The notes under the pieces were generated by a model. That model ran no database searches, was not told the DNA's origin, and worked only from the letters and a program-made list of their open reading frames with translations. From Methylorubrum salsuginis (GTDB taxonomy: Bacteria; Pseudomonadota; Alphaproteobacteria; Rhizobiales; Beijerinckiaceae), in the NCBI RefSeq assembly GCF_900114375.1, contig NZ_FOSV01000018.1, positions 36,726 to 100,725 on the forward strand: a stretch of 64,000 nucleotides of DNA. The letters are read 5' to 3'. This document shows positions 25,506 to 34,371 of the stretch, piece by piece. The translations under genes and the position numbers were made by a program. The stretch's first letter is position 1. The number at the start of each line of letters is the position of its first letter.

Positions 25506-25873
25506 CGGTGAAGCAGCGCCGCGATCACGCCCTGCAGCAGCGCCAGGTCCGCCCCAGCTTCGGCCCGCAGCCGGTGACCGCCGGCCAGCTCGATCTCGAC
25601 GACGCCCGACCCGGCCGGCCTCTCGGCGGTCGCAGCGGCGGGAGGCGGCAGGGCGAGCGGGACGAAGGTCGGCGGGGCGGAGGGCGTCCGGGCCTGCTGC
25701 TCGGCCAGCACGGCGCGCCGCCAGCGGAACAGCAGGCTGGAATGCAGGCCGTGTCGACGCGCCACCGCCGAGGCGGTCGTGGCGGGATCGTCCGCCTCGG
25801 CCAGGATGGCGCGCTTCTGCTCGGGCGACCAGCTTCGGCGCGTGCCGGCGACGATGATGTGAGGATTGGTCAT
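25502..25873 (-). CDS. tnpA: IS66-family TnpA
   Basis: TnpA is a small helix-turn-helix protein of IS66 elements. The 123-residue product has RRSWSPEQKRAILAEA followed by SAVARRHGLHSSLLFRWRR (about residues 12-55), the usual HTH pattern of IS66/IS3 OrfA proteins, and a Pro/Ala-rich C terminus. A start 4 codons upstream at 25885 is also possible. The stop overlaps the tnpB start by ATGA. Confidence 0.88.
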   Translation of the reverse strand: MTNPHIIVAGTRRSWSPEQKRAILAEADDPATTASAVARRHGLHSSLLFRWRRAVLAEQQARTPSAPPTFVPLALPPPAAATAERPAGSGVVEIELAGGHRLRAEAGADLALLQGVIAALLHR

Positions 25874-26687
25874 AGGTCCAGACACAGGGCCGATACAGCG
25901 TCATCCGACGCCAGTTCCTGTATCCAGAGCGGAGCGCTACCCACACAAGGCGGCCGTCACCGAGCGCTTACGAGCGTGTAGAAGATCTCACCGTTCAACA
26001 GCTCGTCTCGTAGTCGTGCGTTGAAGCTCTCAACGTAACCGTTCTCCCATGGCGAGCCGGGTGCGATGTAGGCTGTTCTGGCGCCGACACCGGTGATCCA
26101 GGCTTGCACCGACTTGGCGATGAACTCCGGACCGTTGTCCGAGCGGATATGGCCGGGCACGCCGCGCAGGATGAACAAGTCAGACAGCACGTCGATCACG
26201 TCCGCCGCCTTGAGCTTGCGTGCGACGCGGATCGCCAAGCACTCGCGCGTGAACTCATCGACCACGTTCAGCATCCGGAACTTGCGGCCCTCGTGCGTGC
26301 GGGCTTCGACAAAGTCGTAGGACCAGACGTGATCGCGATGCTCCGCCCGCAGTCGCAGGCAGGAACCATCCCCGTCCCAAATGCGGCCGCGCTTGGGCTG
26401 CCGAGCCGGGATCTTCAGCCCCTCGCGCCGCCAGATCCGCTCGACCCGCTTGTCGTTGACCAGCCAGCCGGCCGCCTTCAGCAAGGCGCTGATCTTCCGA
26501 TAGCCGTAGCGACCATACCGCTCCGCCAACTCGACGAGATCGGCTGTGAGAGCGGCCTCGTCGTTTCTCCCCCGCGGCGCCTTGCGCTGCGTCGAGCGAT
26601 GCTGCCCGAGCGCCCGGCAGGCCCGGCGCTCGGACACCTTCATCGTCTGCACGATGTGCTCGACACACGCTCGTCGGCGCGCGGGGC

Positions 26688-26966
26688 TCAGAAGTTTCCC
26701 TTTGCCGCCTCCTGCAGGATCAACTTGTCGAGCGTGAGGTCGGCAATCGCCCTACGCAGCCGCTGGTTCTCGACCTCCAAATCCTTCATCCGCCGGACCT
26801 GATCCCTCTTTAGGCCGCCGAACTCCTTGCGCCAGCGATAGTACGTCACCTCGGTCACACCGAGGGCTCGGATCACATCGGCTACGCTCTGGCCCTGCAC
26901 GATCAACACGTCCGCCTGCCGCAGCTTGGCGACCACATCCTCGGGCTTGTGTCGCTTCGTTCCCAT
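26688..26966 (-). CDS. IS3-family OrfA (helix-turn-helix transposase subunit)
   Basis: The 92-residue protein begins MGTKRHKPEDVVAKLRQAD, followed by an HTH (SVADVIRALGVTEVTYYRWR, about residues 24-43) and a leucine-zipper helix (DLEVENQRLRRAIADLTLDK, about 60-79), all typical of IS3 OrfA. The end (AAKGNF, reading AAAGGGAAAC in DNA) is a plausible site for the programmed frameshift into OrfB. It is intact, but its partner OrfB is disrupted. Confidence 0.92.
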   Translation of the reverse strand: MGTKRHKPEDVVAKLRQADVLIVQGQSVADVIRALGVTEVTYYRWRKEFGGLKRDQVRRMKDLEVENQRLRRAIADLTLDKLILQEAAKGNF

Positions 26967-27123
26967 CTGTCCGTCCTCGTCCTGGCTCGAAAGCCATACC
27001 TCAGGGCGGACCACTTCCATGGGGGCGGATCACCTCGCCAGCCTCGCCGGGTTGCATCCCGCCGGCCGTCGGCGGAGGTTGCCAAGCAACTGGGGGATGT
27101 ACTGCCGTCCCGGAGAGCACGCC

Positions 27124-27951
27124 ATGACCCAACCGGACATGCTGCCTCGCGCTGTCGAGACCGTCCTCACTGACTACCTGGAGCGCCTGGATGCAGAGCG
27201 GGTGCCGTCGCTCCATGGTCTCTACCTTGTCGGCTCGGTCGCGCTGGACGATTTCCGGGCCGGTGCGAGCGACATCGATTTCGTCGCAGTCATGGACTCT
27301 GAGCCTTCGTCTGGGTTGCGTGAGCGGCTGGCCCAGGTCCACGCGGGCCTGACCGAAGCGGGAGGGCCGCACCTCGACGGCCCCTACCTCACCGTCGAGG
27401 TGCTCCGGCGGGTGCCAACCGATTACGCGTCGGTGCCCTTCAGCCTGGAGGGACGCTTCCGCGACGGCGAGGTCTGCCGCGAGGTCAACCCGGCCGTCTG
27501 GCGTTGCCTCGCACGCCACGGGCGGACGGTGCTGGGGCCGCCGCCGTCCAAACTCGGCATCGCCGACGACGGCGAGGTGCTGCGAGCCTACCAAGTCGGC
27601 AACCTGCGAACATACTGGTCGCGGTGGATCGAGCAGGCCGAGACCGCACTCGCTGCGAAAGCCCCCGGCGATGATGCGAGCGCAACCGCGCTGGCTTGGG
27701 GCGTGCTGGGGGTGGCCCGCATCATCTGCGCCCTGGAGACAGACAGGGTCGTCTCAAAGTCCGGCGGGGGACGCCACGCGCTGGCCGAGCATCCGGGCCG
27801 CTGGCATCCGGTCATTCGCGAGGCACTCGCGGCACACGAAGGCGCAATGGAACGTGTGCCGGTCGAGACCGTCCGGGAAGGACTCGCCTACATGCGCGCG
27901 GCCATCGCGACCGCGACCGGTCAGACCGCCGCCTGCAACGACCGGACCTGA
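27124..27951 (+). CDS. Nucleotidyltransferase-fold protein, aminoglycoside adenylyltransferase-like
   Basis: The family (AadA-like, ANT(3'')/(9)) transfers AMP to aminoglycosides. The 275-residue product has the nucleotidyltransferase motif YLVGSVALDDFRAGASDIDF (about residues 34-53) with the two metal-binding Asp at 50 and 52, and a C-terminal helical DUF4111-like domain (about 160-265). Third-position codons match the host. It starts 110 bases outside the IS3-family element. Many chromosomal homologues are not proven resistance genes, so a resistance role is inference. Confidence 0.72.
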   Translation: MTQPDMLPRAVETVLTDYLERLDAERVPSLHGLYLVGSVALDDFRAGASDIDFVAVMDSEPSSGLRERLAQVHAGLTEAGGPHLDGPYLTVEVLRRVPTDYASVPFSLEGRFRDGEVCREVNPAVWRCLARHGRTVLGPPPSKLGIADDGEVLRAYQVGNLRTYWSRWIEQAETALAAKAPGDDASATALAWGVLGVARIICALETDRVVSKSGGGRHALAEHPGRWHPVIREALAAHEGAMERVPVETVREGLAYMRAAIATATGQTAACNDRT

Positions 27952-28161
27952 GGCGGATGGCCTCTCTACGTCCGGCATGATCCTTTCAAAGGCCATGGTC
28001 CCGTCATGACGAGCCGGTGGTAGCGCCTCGTCGCCGAAACGCCCGTTTCGAGGCTGAACCTGGCCGCCGCGGATCGAAGGAGCAGCCGTCGGCGTGGGAC
28101 GACGACATTACCCTCTCATCGCGGATTGCAAGCCCTCAATTCGCGACCGCGGTCTATCGTT
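27952..28161. other. Intergenic region
   Basis: These 210 bases lie between the ends of two convergent genes. I see no recognisable repeat, strong terminator or coding frame. Confidence 0.3.
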
Positions 28162-28533
28162 CTACGATTTCAGACCCGGGCATAACCGGAAGCTCTCACC
28201 GTTGCCGCCTGTCAGATCAGTGTAGCGATCAGGTCCATCGACGCGGATCGTGGAGCGGTCGGTGCTTCGCTCGACCTTCGGGCCGCCGAACTGACGGCAA
28301 TCCTGCTCGATCTCAAACACGTTTCCCTGCTTGGGCAGCACCCGGCTCCGGCAACCATTCGCCTTCGAGCTTCCCAGGCCGCCGCCGTCGTAGGTGCGCA
28401 GCGCGACGTTCGGCGGGTCCTTGCAGTCGGTGCCCACGTCGACATACGCGCCGTGGCGCAGGGGCAAGGTGTCCGCCAGCGCCGGTCCGACGCCCAGAAG
28501 GAGGACGCAGGCCACAATGATTCGAGCAGTCAT
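28162..28533 (-). CDS. Exported protein of unknown function
   Basis: The 123-residue product has a clear signal peptide (hydrophobic stretch ending GPALA near residue 20) and a small mature domain with four Cys (DCKDPP, NGCRSR, QDCRQFG, RLCPG), likely two disulfides. It carries no motif I can name. The pattern HGAYVDVGTDCKDPPN resembles small periplasmic proteins common in Methylobacterium-like genomes. It lies 57 bases after the upstream metallopeptidase-like gene start region, in the same direction, without obvious operon overlap. Confidence 0.65.
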   Translation of the reverse strand: MTARIIVACVLLLGVGPALADTLPLRHGAYVDVGTDCKDPPNVALRTYDGGGLGSSKANGCRSRVLPKQGNVFEIEQDCRQFGGPKVERSTDRSTIRVDGPDRYTDLTGGNGESFRLCPGLKS

Positions 28534-28590
28534 CGGTCATTCTCTTGGATGTCAGAATATCGGAGATCGGCCACGGTTGAGGAGCGCCGC

Positions 28591-29259
28591 TCAGGTTCCG
28601 ACTGGGCCCAGCAGTCTGGCGAGGAAGCGGTAGTAGACCGGCTGCTTCTGACGCAGTTCGTCGCGGGTGAAGGGCTCACGCGCCAGCTTGCCATGCAGGT
28701 AGACGCTCGCCGTCATGGCGAAGAACTCGCCTTGGTTTTTCAAGAGATAGGCGTTGGCCGGGTAGAAGCCGCCATCCTTGGCGCGACCGTAGAATGTCAG
28801 GATCTCCGGGTTATTCCGGCCGCCCGGCATCTTCCGGAAGTGGTAGACGTGCATGTACTCGTGCAGCAGGATCGGGCGGTCGTCCTTCGGATCGTCGACC
28901 GTGATGTTGACGCTGTCGCCGCCGCTGTAGTGGCTGCCCTCGCCGGAGCCGGACCGGACGACGACCGGGAAGCGACGGAGGAACGCCTTCGTGCCTTCGT
29001 TCAGCACCGTCGCCTCGACGATGTCGACCTGATGCTCGGCCGCCTGCCACAATTGGCGGATCTCGGCGTTGGGGACGTCCTGGGCCATCTCGATGCGGTA
29101 GCCGCGGTAGGTCTCGCCCCCGTCGTCGAAGTGCTGCGCCCCGGCGGTCGCTTGCCGCGGGGCCGCGTGCGCCGGCCCGCCGTGGACCGCCAATGTCCCG
29201 GCCACGGCCACGGCCACGGCCAGGGCCGACACGACGTGCCGGATCGGGGATGTCGCCAT
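28591..29259 (-). CDS. Exported HExxH metallopeptidase-like protein
   Basis: The 222-residue protein has a signal peptide (residues 1-32, ending PAHA) and a mature domain with a zinc-type HEYMH motif at about 133-137, preceded by DDRPILL and followed by FRKMPGGR and further down NQGEFFAMTASVYLHG, whose Glu could be the third ligand. This resembles secreted gluzincin-like peptidases of unknown substrate. The ATG at 29259 gives a proper signal sequence; longer in-frame starts upstream do not. It is divergent from the two-component system. Confidence 0.72.
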   Translation of the reverse strand: MATSPIRHVVSALAVAVAVAGTLAVHGGPAHAAPRQATAGAQHFDDGGETYRGYRIEMAQDVPNAEIRQLWQAAEHQVDIVEATVLNEGTKAFLRRFPVVVRSGSGEGSHYSGGDSVNITVDDPKDDRPILLHEYMHVYHFRKMPGGRNNPEILTFYGRAKDGGFYPANAYLLKNQGEFFAMTASVYLHGKLAREPFTRDELRQKQPVYYRFLARLLGPVGT

Positions 29260-29428
29260 GCTGATCCTGCCTCCGTTGCTCTCGCCCCGGCGAAGGGCCG
29301 GTTTCGATATCGGCGACCATCGCGCCCGCGCCGTTCCACGATGTGACGGGATGCCGGGGACGTGTAACGATGTGTAACGACGTCGGTTTTCGCGTTGCCG
29401 CTCCATCCGGCCGACCTATCCTCGGGAC

Positions 29429-30157
29429 ATGACCGACGCCGCCACCATCGCCATCGTCGAGGACGACGACGACATCCGCTGCCAACTCGCGAGCTACCTG
29501 GAGGACGAGGGTTTCCGCGTGATCTCCCTCGAAGGGGGCGCCGGGCTCGACCGCCTCATCGCGACGGGTCCGAGGCCGAACCTCGTCGTTCTCGACTGGA
29601 TGCTTCCGGGTGAGGACGGGCTGTCGATCTGCCGCCGCCTGCGCGAGGCGGGAGGGCCGCCGGTCGTCATGCTGACCGCCAAGGACGAGGACATCGACCG
29701 CGTGCTGGGGCTTGAGATGGGCGCCGACGACTACGTGTCGAAGCCCTTCAGCTCCCGCGTTCTCCTGGCGCGCATCCGTGCCGTGCTGCGCCGGGCGAAC
29801 GGCGCGCCGGCCGCCGCGGAAGCTGCCGCGGAGCGGCTCGCGGTCGCCGACCTCGTGGTCGATCTCGCGGGCCGCGCCGTCACCCTCGGCGAGCCGGCGA
29901 GGGATGTCCCGCTCACCAGCGCCGAGTACGACCTCCTGCACTGCTTCGTCACCCGACCGCAGCGGGTGCTTTCCCGCGACCAGCTTCTCGACTGGACCCG
30001 CGGCCGGACCGCCGACGCCTTCGACCGCACCATTGACGTGCAGGTGAGCCGCCTCCGGCACAAGCTCGATGACGCCGGGAGCACGGCGTCATCCCTGATC
30101 AAGACCGTCCGCAACGCCGGCTACATCCTCGCGGCGCCGGTTAAGGCCGCCCCGTGA
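29429..30157 (+). CDS. OmpR/PhoB-family response regulator
   Basis: This DNA-binding regulator is activated by phosphorylation from its partner kinase. The 242-residue protein has a receiver domain (about 6-120) with the acidic pocket EDDDD at 11-15, phospho-acceptor Asp56 in VVLDWMLPGEDG, and Lys of SKPF near 106. The C-terminal winged helix (about 140-235) includes LTSAEYDLL, RPQRVLSRDQLLDW and DRTIDVQVSRLRHKL. The stop overlaps the kinase start (TGATG), so the two are co-translated. Confidence 0.95.
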   Translation: MTDAATIAIVEDDDDIRCQLASYLEDEGFRVISLEGGAGLDRLIATGPRPNLVVLDWMLPGEDGLSICRRLREAGGPPVVMLTAKDEDIDRVLGLEMGADDYVSKPFSSRVLLARIRAVLRRANGAPAAAEAAAERLAVADLVVDLAGRAVTLGEPARDVPLTSAEYDLLHCFVTRPQRVLSRDQLLDWTRGRTADAFDRTIDVQVSRLRHKLDDAGSTASSLIKTVRNAGYILAAPVKAAP

Positions 30158-31524
30158 TGGCCCGCGTCGGCCTGCTCGGGCGGATCATGCTGGTCCTGCT
30201 GGGGGCGCTCTCGCTGCTGGTCGTGGCGACCTTCGGCATCGACCAGTGGCAACGCGGCCAGGAACGCTCGCCCTACGGCTCACGCTTCCCCCGCCTCGAC
30301 CAGGCGGCGGGCATCATGGCCCTGATGAAGGACGCCGATCCCGGAAAGTGGCCGGCAATTCTCCGGGCTGTGAGCGGCGAGGCCCTCAGGGCCGAGATCG
30401 TCGACGCCCCGCCGGACGAGGATGCGCTGATCCGCGAACCGGTGCTCGAAGCGCGCCTTCACCGCCTGTCGGGCGATGCCGGTGACGGCATCCGGGCCTT
30501 CACCACGGCCGACTTGCTCTACCGCGGCAACGGGCCAGCGGATGCCGGCAACCGGCACAAATCCATCGGCAGCCTCGCCCAGGCGACCTACCGGCTGCCG
30601 GACGGGCGCACCCTGGTCGTCTCCGCCATCACGCGGCACCGCTCCCTCATGCCGTGGCTGCTCGGCCAGCCGTTGAGCCTGTGGGTGGCCGTCCTGGGCT
30701 TGGCGGTGGCCGGCCTCGTCACCATCGGCGCACGGCACGAGCTCGGCCCCCTGCGCCGCCTCACCGAGGCGGTCTCCCGGTTCGACGGCCGCGCGGCGGA
30801 GCCGGCCCTCGCCCGCCGGGGAGCCCCGGAGATCCGGCGCCTCGCACAGGCAGTGCAGGCCATGCAGGAGCGCATCGTGGGGCTGATGGGCGAGCGCTCG
30901 ATGCTGATCGGCGCTATCTCGCACGACCTCAAGACCTACCTGACGCGCATGCGCCTTCGGGCCGAGCGCGTGGCAGAGCCGGAGCGCCGCGACCGACTGG
31001 TCGAGGACGTCGACGCGATGACCGCGCTGATCGAGACCTCCCTCGGCTTCGCCCGGGGCACCGCCACCGAGGTCGGCCGCGCCCCGGTGGACCTCGCCGA
31101 CATCGTGGCGGTTGAGGTGGCCGAGCACGCCGCCCAGGGTGCGCGGATCAGCCTGTCGGGCGAGGAGGTGGCGGACGCCACCGTGGCCGGCGATGCCGTC
31201 GCCCTGCGCCGGGTGGTGGCCAACCTGATCGGCAACGCCGTCAAGTTCGGGCGCTCCTCCGTCGCCGTCGCGGTGCGGCGGGCCGGGGGAGCCTGCGAGG
31301 TCGTGGTCGAAGATGACGGACCCGGGATCCCGGAGGACGAACGGTCGGCGGTGTTCAGCCCGTACTACCGGGTCGAGCGCTCAAGGAATCGGCGCACCGG
31401 CGGGACAGGGCTTGGCCTCGCCATCGCCCGCCAGATCGCCGAGGCGCACGGCGGCACCATCGTTGCCGAGGCGGCCCCAACGGGAGGAGCCCGGCTCGTG
31501 GTGAGGCTGCCCGCCCTCGCGTGA
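30157..31524 (+). CDS. Membrane sensor histidine kinase
   Basis: This kinase is the sensor partner of the upstream regulator. The 455-residue protein has a first membrane helix (about 8-27), a periplasmic domain of about 140 residues, a second helix (about 170-190), a HAMP-like linker, the dimerisation domain with ISHDLKTYLTRMR (phospho-His near residue 256) and a catalytic domain with the N box (NLIGNAVKFG), DDGPGIP and GTGLGLAIA. The small periplasmic loop suggests sensing of an envelope signal. The target genes are not identifiable here. Confidence 0.95.
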   Translation: MARVGLLGRIMLVLLGALSLLVVATFGIDQWQRGQERSPYGSRFPRLDQAAGIMALMKDADPGKWPAILRAVSGEALRAEIVDAPPDEDALIREPVLEARLHRLSGDAGDGIRAFTTADLLYRGNGPADAGNRHKSIGSLAQATYRLPDGRTLVVSAITRHRSLMPWLLGQPLSLWVAVLGLAVAGLVTIGARHELGPLRRLTEAVSRFDGRAAEPALARRGAPEIRRLAQAVQAMQERIVGLMGERSMLIGAISHDLKTYLTRMRLRAERVAEPERRDRLVEDVDAMTALIETSLGFARGTATEVGRAPVDLADIVAVEVAEHAAQGARISLSGEEVADATVAGDAVALRRVVANLIGNAVKFGRSSVAVAVRRAGGACEVVVEDDGPGIPEDERSAVFSPYYRVERSRNRRTGGTGLGLAIARQIAEAHGGTIVAEAAPTGGARLVVRLPALA

Positions 31525-31693
31525 CGCCGGGCAACGCTTCGAGAGCGACCGTTACACGACGATAAGATCCGGCGAGGACCCGTCACACCCGGGATCATCG
31601 CGGGAGCGAACCTCCCTCTCGACCCGATGCGGCCCCGCCGCCGGGACGGGGCGGCATCGAGCCGTCCCGGTCCATTCGAGAGGGAGATCCCCG

Positions 31694-31957
31694 ATGCTGA
31701 AGATCCTCGCCCCCGCCGTATTGCTGGCCACCCTCGCGGTGCCCGCCACGGCCATGCCGCTGGTCCAGGACGCGGTTTCCGACGGGTCGGACGGGGAGCA
31801 GGTCATCCAGGTCTACGGCGGCTGTGGCCCCTACGCTCACCGCGGTCCCTATGGGGGCTGCCGGACGGGCGGGCAGTGGGGCGGGTACGTCCGCGGCGCG
31901 TCCTGCCCGGCCGGCTTCCAAATCGGCCCCTACGGCCGTCGCTGCTGGCCGAACTGA
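31694..31957 (+). CDS. GCG_CRPN-type exported Gly/Cys-rich protein
   Basis: The 87-residue product has a signal peptide (residues 1-20, ending ATAM) and a short mature chain ending in the pattern of the GCG_CRPN family: YGGCGPYAHRGPYGGC, then CPAGFQIGPYGRRCWPN. Four Cys probably form disulfides. Such proteins are frequent in Methylobacterium and Bradyrhizobium and their function is unknown. A second family member follows 60 bases downstream. Confidence 0.8.
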   Translation: MLKILAPAVLLATLAVPATAMPLVQDAVSDGSDGEQVIQVYGGCGPYAHRGPYGGCRTGGQWGGYVRGASCPAGFQIGPYGRRCWPN

Positions 31958-32017
31958 GCCTCTCATTCCCGCAACCCTCCTCGTCCGGCCTGACGCCGGA
32001 CGCCTATGGAGCGCGTC

Positions 32018-32344
32018 ATGATCCGCAAGCTCATCGTACCCCTCGCCCTGGCAACGGGCGTGCTACTCACCGCACCCGCCGCGGAGGCCCGCGACGGGTG
32101 CGGTCCCGGCTTCCATCGCGGCTATTACGGCTACTGCCGACCGAACTGGCGGCCCTACGTCTATCGTCCGTTCGTCTACGGTCCCGGCTATAGCCGCTTC
32201 GGCTACCGTCGCTGGGGCGGCTACCGCTGGCACTATCGCTATCGGTACAGCTGGCACCGTTCGTGGCACCGCGGCTTCGCCTGGCACCGGGGCGGGCACC
32301 GCTGGGGCGGCTTCCGGCACGGCGGCTGGCACCGGCGCTTCTGA
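32018..32344 (+). CDS. GCG_CRPN-type protein with Arg/Tyr/His/Trp-rich tail
   Basis: The 108-residue product has a signal peptide (residues 1-24, ending AAEA), the family core DGCGPGFHRGYYGYCRPN, and then a long tail extremely rich in Arg, Tyr, His, Trp and Gly (repeats of the type WHRSWHRGF). The ATG at 32018 is preferred over 32006 because a GGAG lies 7 bases upstream. The tail suggests metal or polyanion binding, but no function is known. Confidence 0.75.
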   Translation: MIRKLIVPLALATGVLLTAPAAEARDGCGPGFHRGYYGYCRPNWRPYVYRPFVYGPGYSRFGYRRWGGYRWHYRYRYSWHRSWHRGFAWHRGGHRWGGFRHGGWHRRF

Positions 32345-32451
32345 CGGGTGGAGGTCGATCCGCCGGAGCGCGGGTCGGCATGCGGCTGTGACCTCGCATC
32401 GATTGGCTCGCCTCCGGCCGCTCGTCGGCCGGCCCCGAAACAATCCGCGGC

Positions 32452-33342
32452 CTACCGCCAGCAGTAGGCCCGGAAGGACTCGACGAGGTGGCTGAACAGG
32501 GCGTCGATGCGCGCGCTGCGCCGCACGTCCTCGTGCGCCACGATCCAGGTGTCGAGGTCGAACACGACGCGGTCCGGCAGGACGCGCACGAGATCGCGCT
32601 CGCCGACCGGCACCTGCACCATGCCGATGCCGAGGCCGGCGCGGACCGCGGCGAGCTGCGCGGGATGGCTGTCGCTGCGCAGGGCGATGGGCAGTGGCCC
32701 GCCCGCCTCGCGGCCCAGGGCATCCAGAACCGCGACATAGGCCGGCATGCGGTCGGGCCCAACCATCCCGTGCCGGGTTAGGTCCGCGACGGTCTCGGGA
32801 ATGCCGTTCCGGTCGAGGTAGGCTGGCGACGCGAAGAACCCGAGCGGGATGCTGCCGACGTGGCGCGCCACGAGCGAGTTCTGGCTCGGCTGCGCCATGC
32901 GCACCGCCACGTCCGCCTCCTGGCCGGGTAGGTCGGTGTTGATGTTGGTGAGAACCAATTCAACCACGAGGCGCGGGTGGCGCTCGCGCAAGGCCACTAG
33001 CATCGGCGGTACGACTTCGATGCCGACGAAGTCCGAGACGCTGAGACGGACTGGGCCGGCCACCTCGGACGCCGCGCCCTTCGCCTCGCGCCGGAACGCC
33101 TCGGACGCGTGGGCCATGCGCCGGACGTGCCCAACCAAGCCGAGCGCCTCGGGCGTCGGCGCCAACCCGTTCACACCGCGGACGAAGAGCGGTTGCCCTA
33201 CGGCCCGCTCCAGCGCCTCGACCCGGTGCCGGACGGTGGGCTGGGTGAGGCCCAGCGCCCGCGCCGCGGCCGACAGGCTGCCGGTGTCGAGCACGGTCAG
33301 GAATGCCCGCTGATCGTCCCAGTCGAAGTCCGCATCGCTCAT
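32452..33342 (-). CDS. LysR-family transcriptional regulator
   Basis: LysR regulators bind upstream of target genes and respond to a small ligand. The 296-residue protein has an N-terminal winged HTH (FLTVLDTGSLSAAARALGLT, about 14-33, then QPTVRHRVEALE) and a substrate-binding-protein-like effector domain (about 90-296). It is divergently transcribed from the NAD(P)-binding protein gene, with only 87 bases between the starts, so that gene is the likely target. Confidence 0.93.
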   Translation of the reverse strand: MSDADFDWDDQRAFLTVLDTGSLSAAARALGLTQPTVRHRVEALERAVGQPLFVRGVNGLAPTPEALGLVGHVRRMAHASEAFRREAKGAASEVAGPVRLSVSDFVGIEVVPPMLVALRERHPRLVVELVLTNINTDLPGQEADVAVRMAQPSQNSLVARHVGSIPLGFFASPAYLDRNGIPETVADLTRHGMVGPDRMPAYVAVLDALGREAGGPLPIALRSDSHPAQLAAVRAGLGIGMVQVPVGERDLVRVLPDRVVFDLDTWIVAHEDVRRSARIDALFSHLVESFRAYCWR

Positions 33343-33429
33343 AAAAATTCGATAGGCGGCCCAACGGAGCTCGTCAATTTCATGGATCTCCCTCTGGGCG
33401 CATCAAGGCGGCGGCGAACGGAGGAACAG

Positions 33430-34371
33430 ATGATGGGAACGGCTCTGGTGTTGGGTGCGACGGGCGGTGTCGGCGGTGCGGTGACCCGGGCGATGTTGGC
33501 ACGCGGGTGGCACGTCACTGCCCTGGTGCGTGATCCGAGTCGAGCGGCGATTACCTGGGGCGCCCGGGTGGCGCCGGATTGGCAAGCGGGTGATGCCATG
33601 AGCCGGGCGGACGTGGTCCGCGCCGCGGAAGGGACGAGCGTCATCGTCCACGCCGTGAACCCGCCCGGCTACCGCAATTGGGACCGGCTGGTCCTGCCGA
33701 TGCTCGACAACACGCTCGCGGCGGCGCGCAACGCCGGCGCCCGAATCGTCCTGCCGGGCACGATCTACAATTACGATCCGACCCTCGCCGCGGTGATCGA
33801 CGAGACCACCCCGCAGCAGCCGCGCGGACGGAAGGGCGCCATCCGCGTCGAGATGGAGAAGCGCTTGGCGGGGGCCGCCCCGGAGGTGAGGAGCCTCATC
33901 GTGTGGGCGGGCGATTTCTTCGGACCGGGGGCTGGCCAGAGCTGGTTCGCGCAGGCCCTAGCGAAGCCGCCGCTTACGCGCATCCTCAATCCCGGAACGC
34001 CGGGCGTCGGGCATGCCTGGGCGTACCTGCCCGACCTCGCCGAGACCATCCTCCGTCTGCTCGAACTGCCGCCGGATCGGCTGATGCCATGCGAGCGGCC
34101 GCAGTTTCCCGGCCACTACGATGCCGACGGCGGCGGGATGGCGGCTGCGATCCGTCGGGCCTCGGGTCACCCAAACCTTCCCGAGCGGCGCTTCCCCTGG
34201 CCCCTGATGCGGGTGCTCGCGCCGTTCGGCGGGTTCCCCCGGGAGGTTATGGAGGTCCGTCCGCTCTGGGCGCACGCGATGCGCCTCGACGGAGGTCGGT
34301 TGATGGACCTTCTCGGCGATGTGCCGTGCACTCCGCTGGATGCTGCGGTTATCACCGCATTGAGAACTTGA
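33430..34371 (+). CDS. NAD(P)-binding SDR/NmrA-like family protein
   Basis: The 313-residue protein starts with a Rossmann motif (VLGATGGVGGAVTRAML, about residues 6-22), continues with HAVNPPGY, and has the extended-SDR feel of nucleoside-diphosphate-sugar epimerase or NmrA-like proteins. The canonical catalytic Tyr-x3-Lys is not obvious; the IYNYDP segment takes its place, so redox activity is uncertain. Two ATGs (33430 and 33433) are in frame. It is divergent from the LysR gene and probably controlled by it. Confidence 0.8.
   Translation: MMGTALVLGATGGVGGAVTRAMLARGWHVTALVRDPSRAAITWGARVAPDWQAGDAMSRADVVRAAEGTSVIVHAVNPPGYRNWDRLVLPMLDNTLAAARNAGARIVLPGTIYNYDPTLAAVIDETTPQQPRGRKGAIRVEMEKRLAGAAPEVRSLIVWAGDFFGPGAGQSWFAQALAKPPLTRILNPGTPGVGHAWAYLPDLAETILRLLELPPDRLMPCERPQFPGHYDADGGGMAAAIRRASGHPNLPERRFPWPLMRVLAPFGGFPREVMEVRPLWAHAMRLDGGRLMDLLGDVPCTPLDAAVITALRT

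Larger units (their letters stand above)
23500..25971 (-). mobile_element. IS66-family insertion sequence with 8-bp target duplication
   Basis: The 2,472-bp element begins and ends with the 15-bp inverted repeat GTAAGCGCTCGGTGA (23500-23514 and complement at 25957-25971). It is flanked by the direct repeat GAGCGTGT (23492-23499 and 25972-25979), the 8-bp duplication typical of IS66. It contains tnpA, tnpB and tnpC in that order on the minus strand. The intact duplication shows simple insertion with no later rearrangement. tnpB carries a stop codon (see its entry). Confidence 0.95.
23303..26652 (-). pseudogene. IS3-family OrfB (DDE integrase) split by IS66 insertion
   Basis: The 5' part (26652 to about 25980) encodes MKVSERRACRALGQHRST, the DDE core with VWSYDFVEA, DEFTRECLAI and RSDNGPEFIA, and stops being read at NGEIFYTL. 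The 3' part (about 23491 to 23303) resumes exactly there with KEAQIVIESWRRHYNSVRPH and ends in a normal stop. Removing the inserted 2,472 bases and one copy of GAGCGTGT restores a continuous frame. As in other IS3 elements, OrfB would normally be reached by frameshifting from OrfA. Confidence 0.88.
23287..27013 (-). mobile_element. IS3-family insertion sequence interrupted by an IS66-family element
   Basis: The element carries orfA (26688-26966) and orfB on the minus strand. Its ends both begin TGGTCC reading inward (23287 and, on the opposite strand, 27013), with imperfect similarity beyond. Without the 2.48-kb inner element and one target copy it would be about 1.25 kb, a normal IS3 length. 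OrfB is split between 25980 and 23491 by the IS66-family insertion, so this copy cannot transpose on its own. I found no clear target duplication at its outer ends. Confidence 0.85.
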
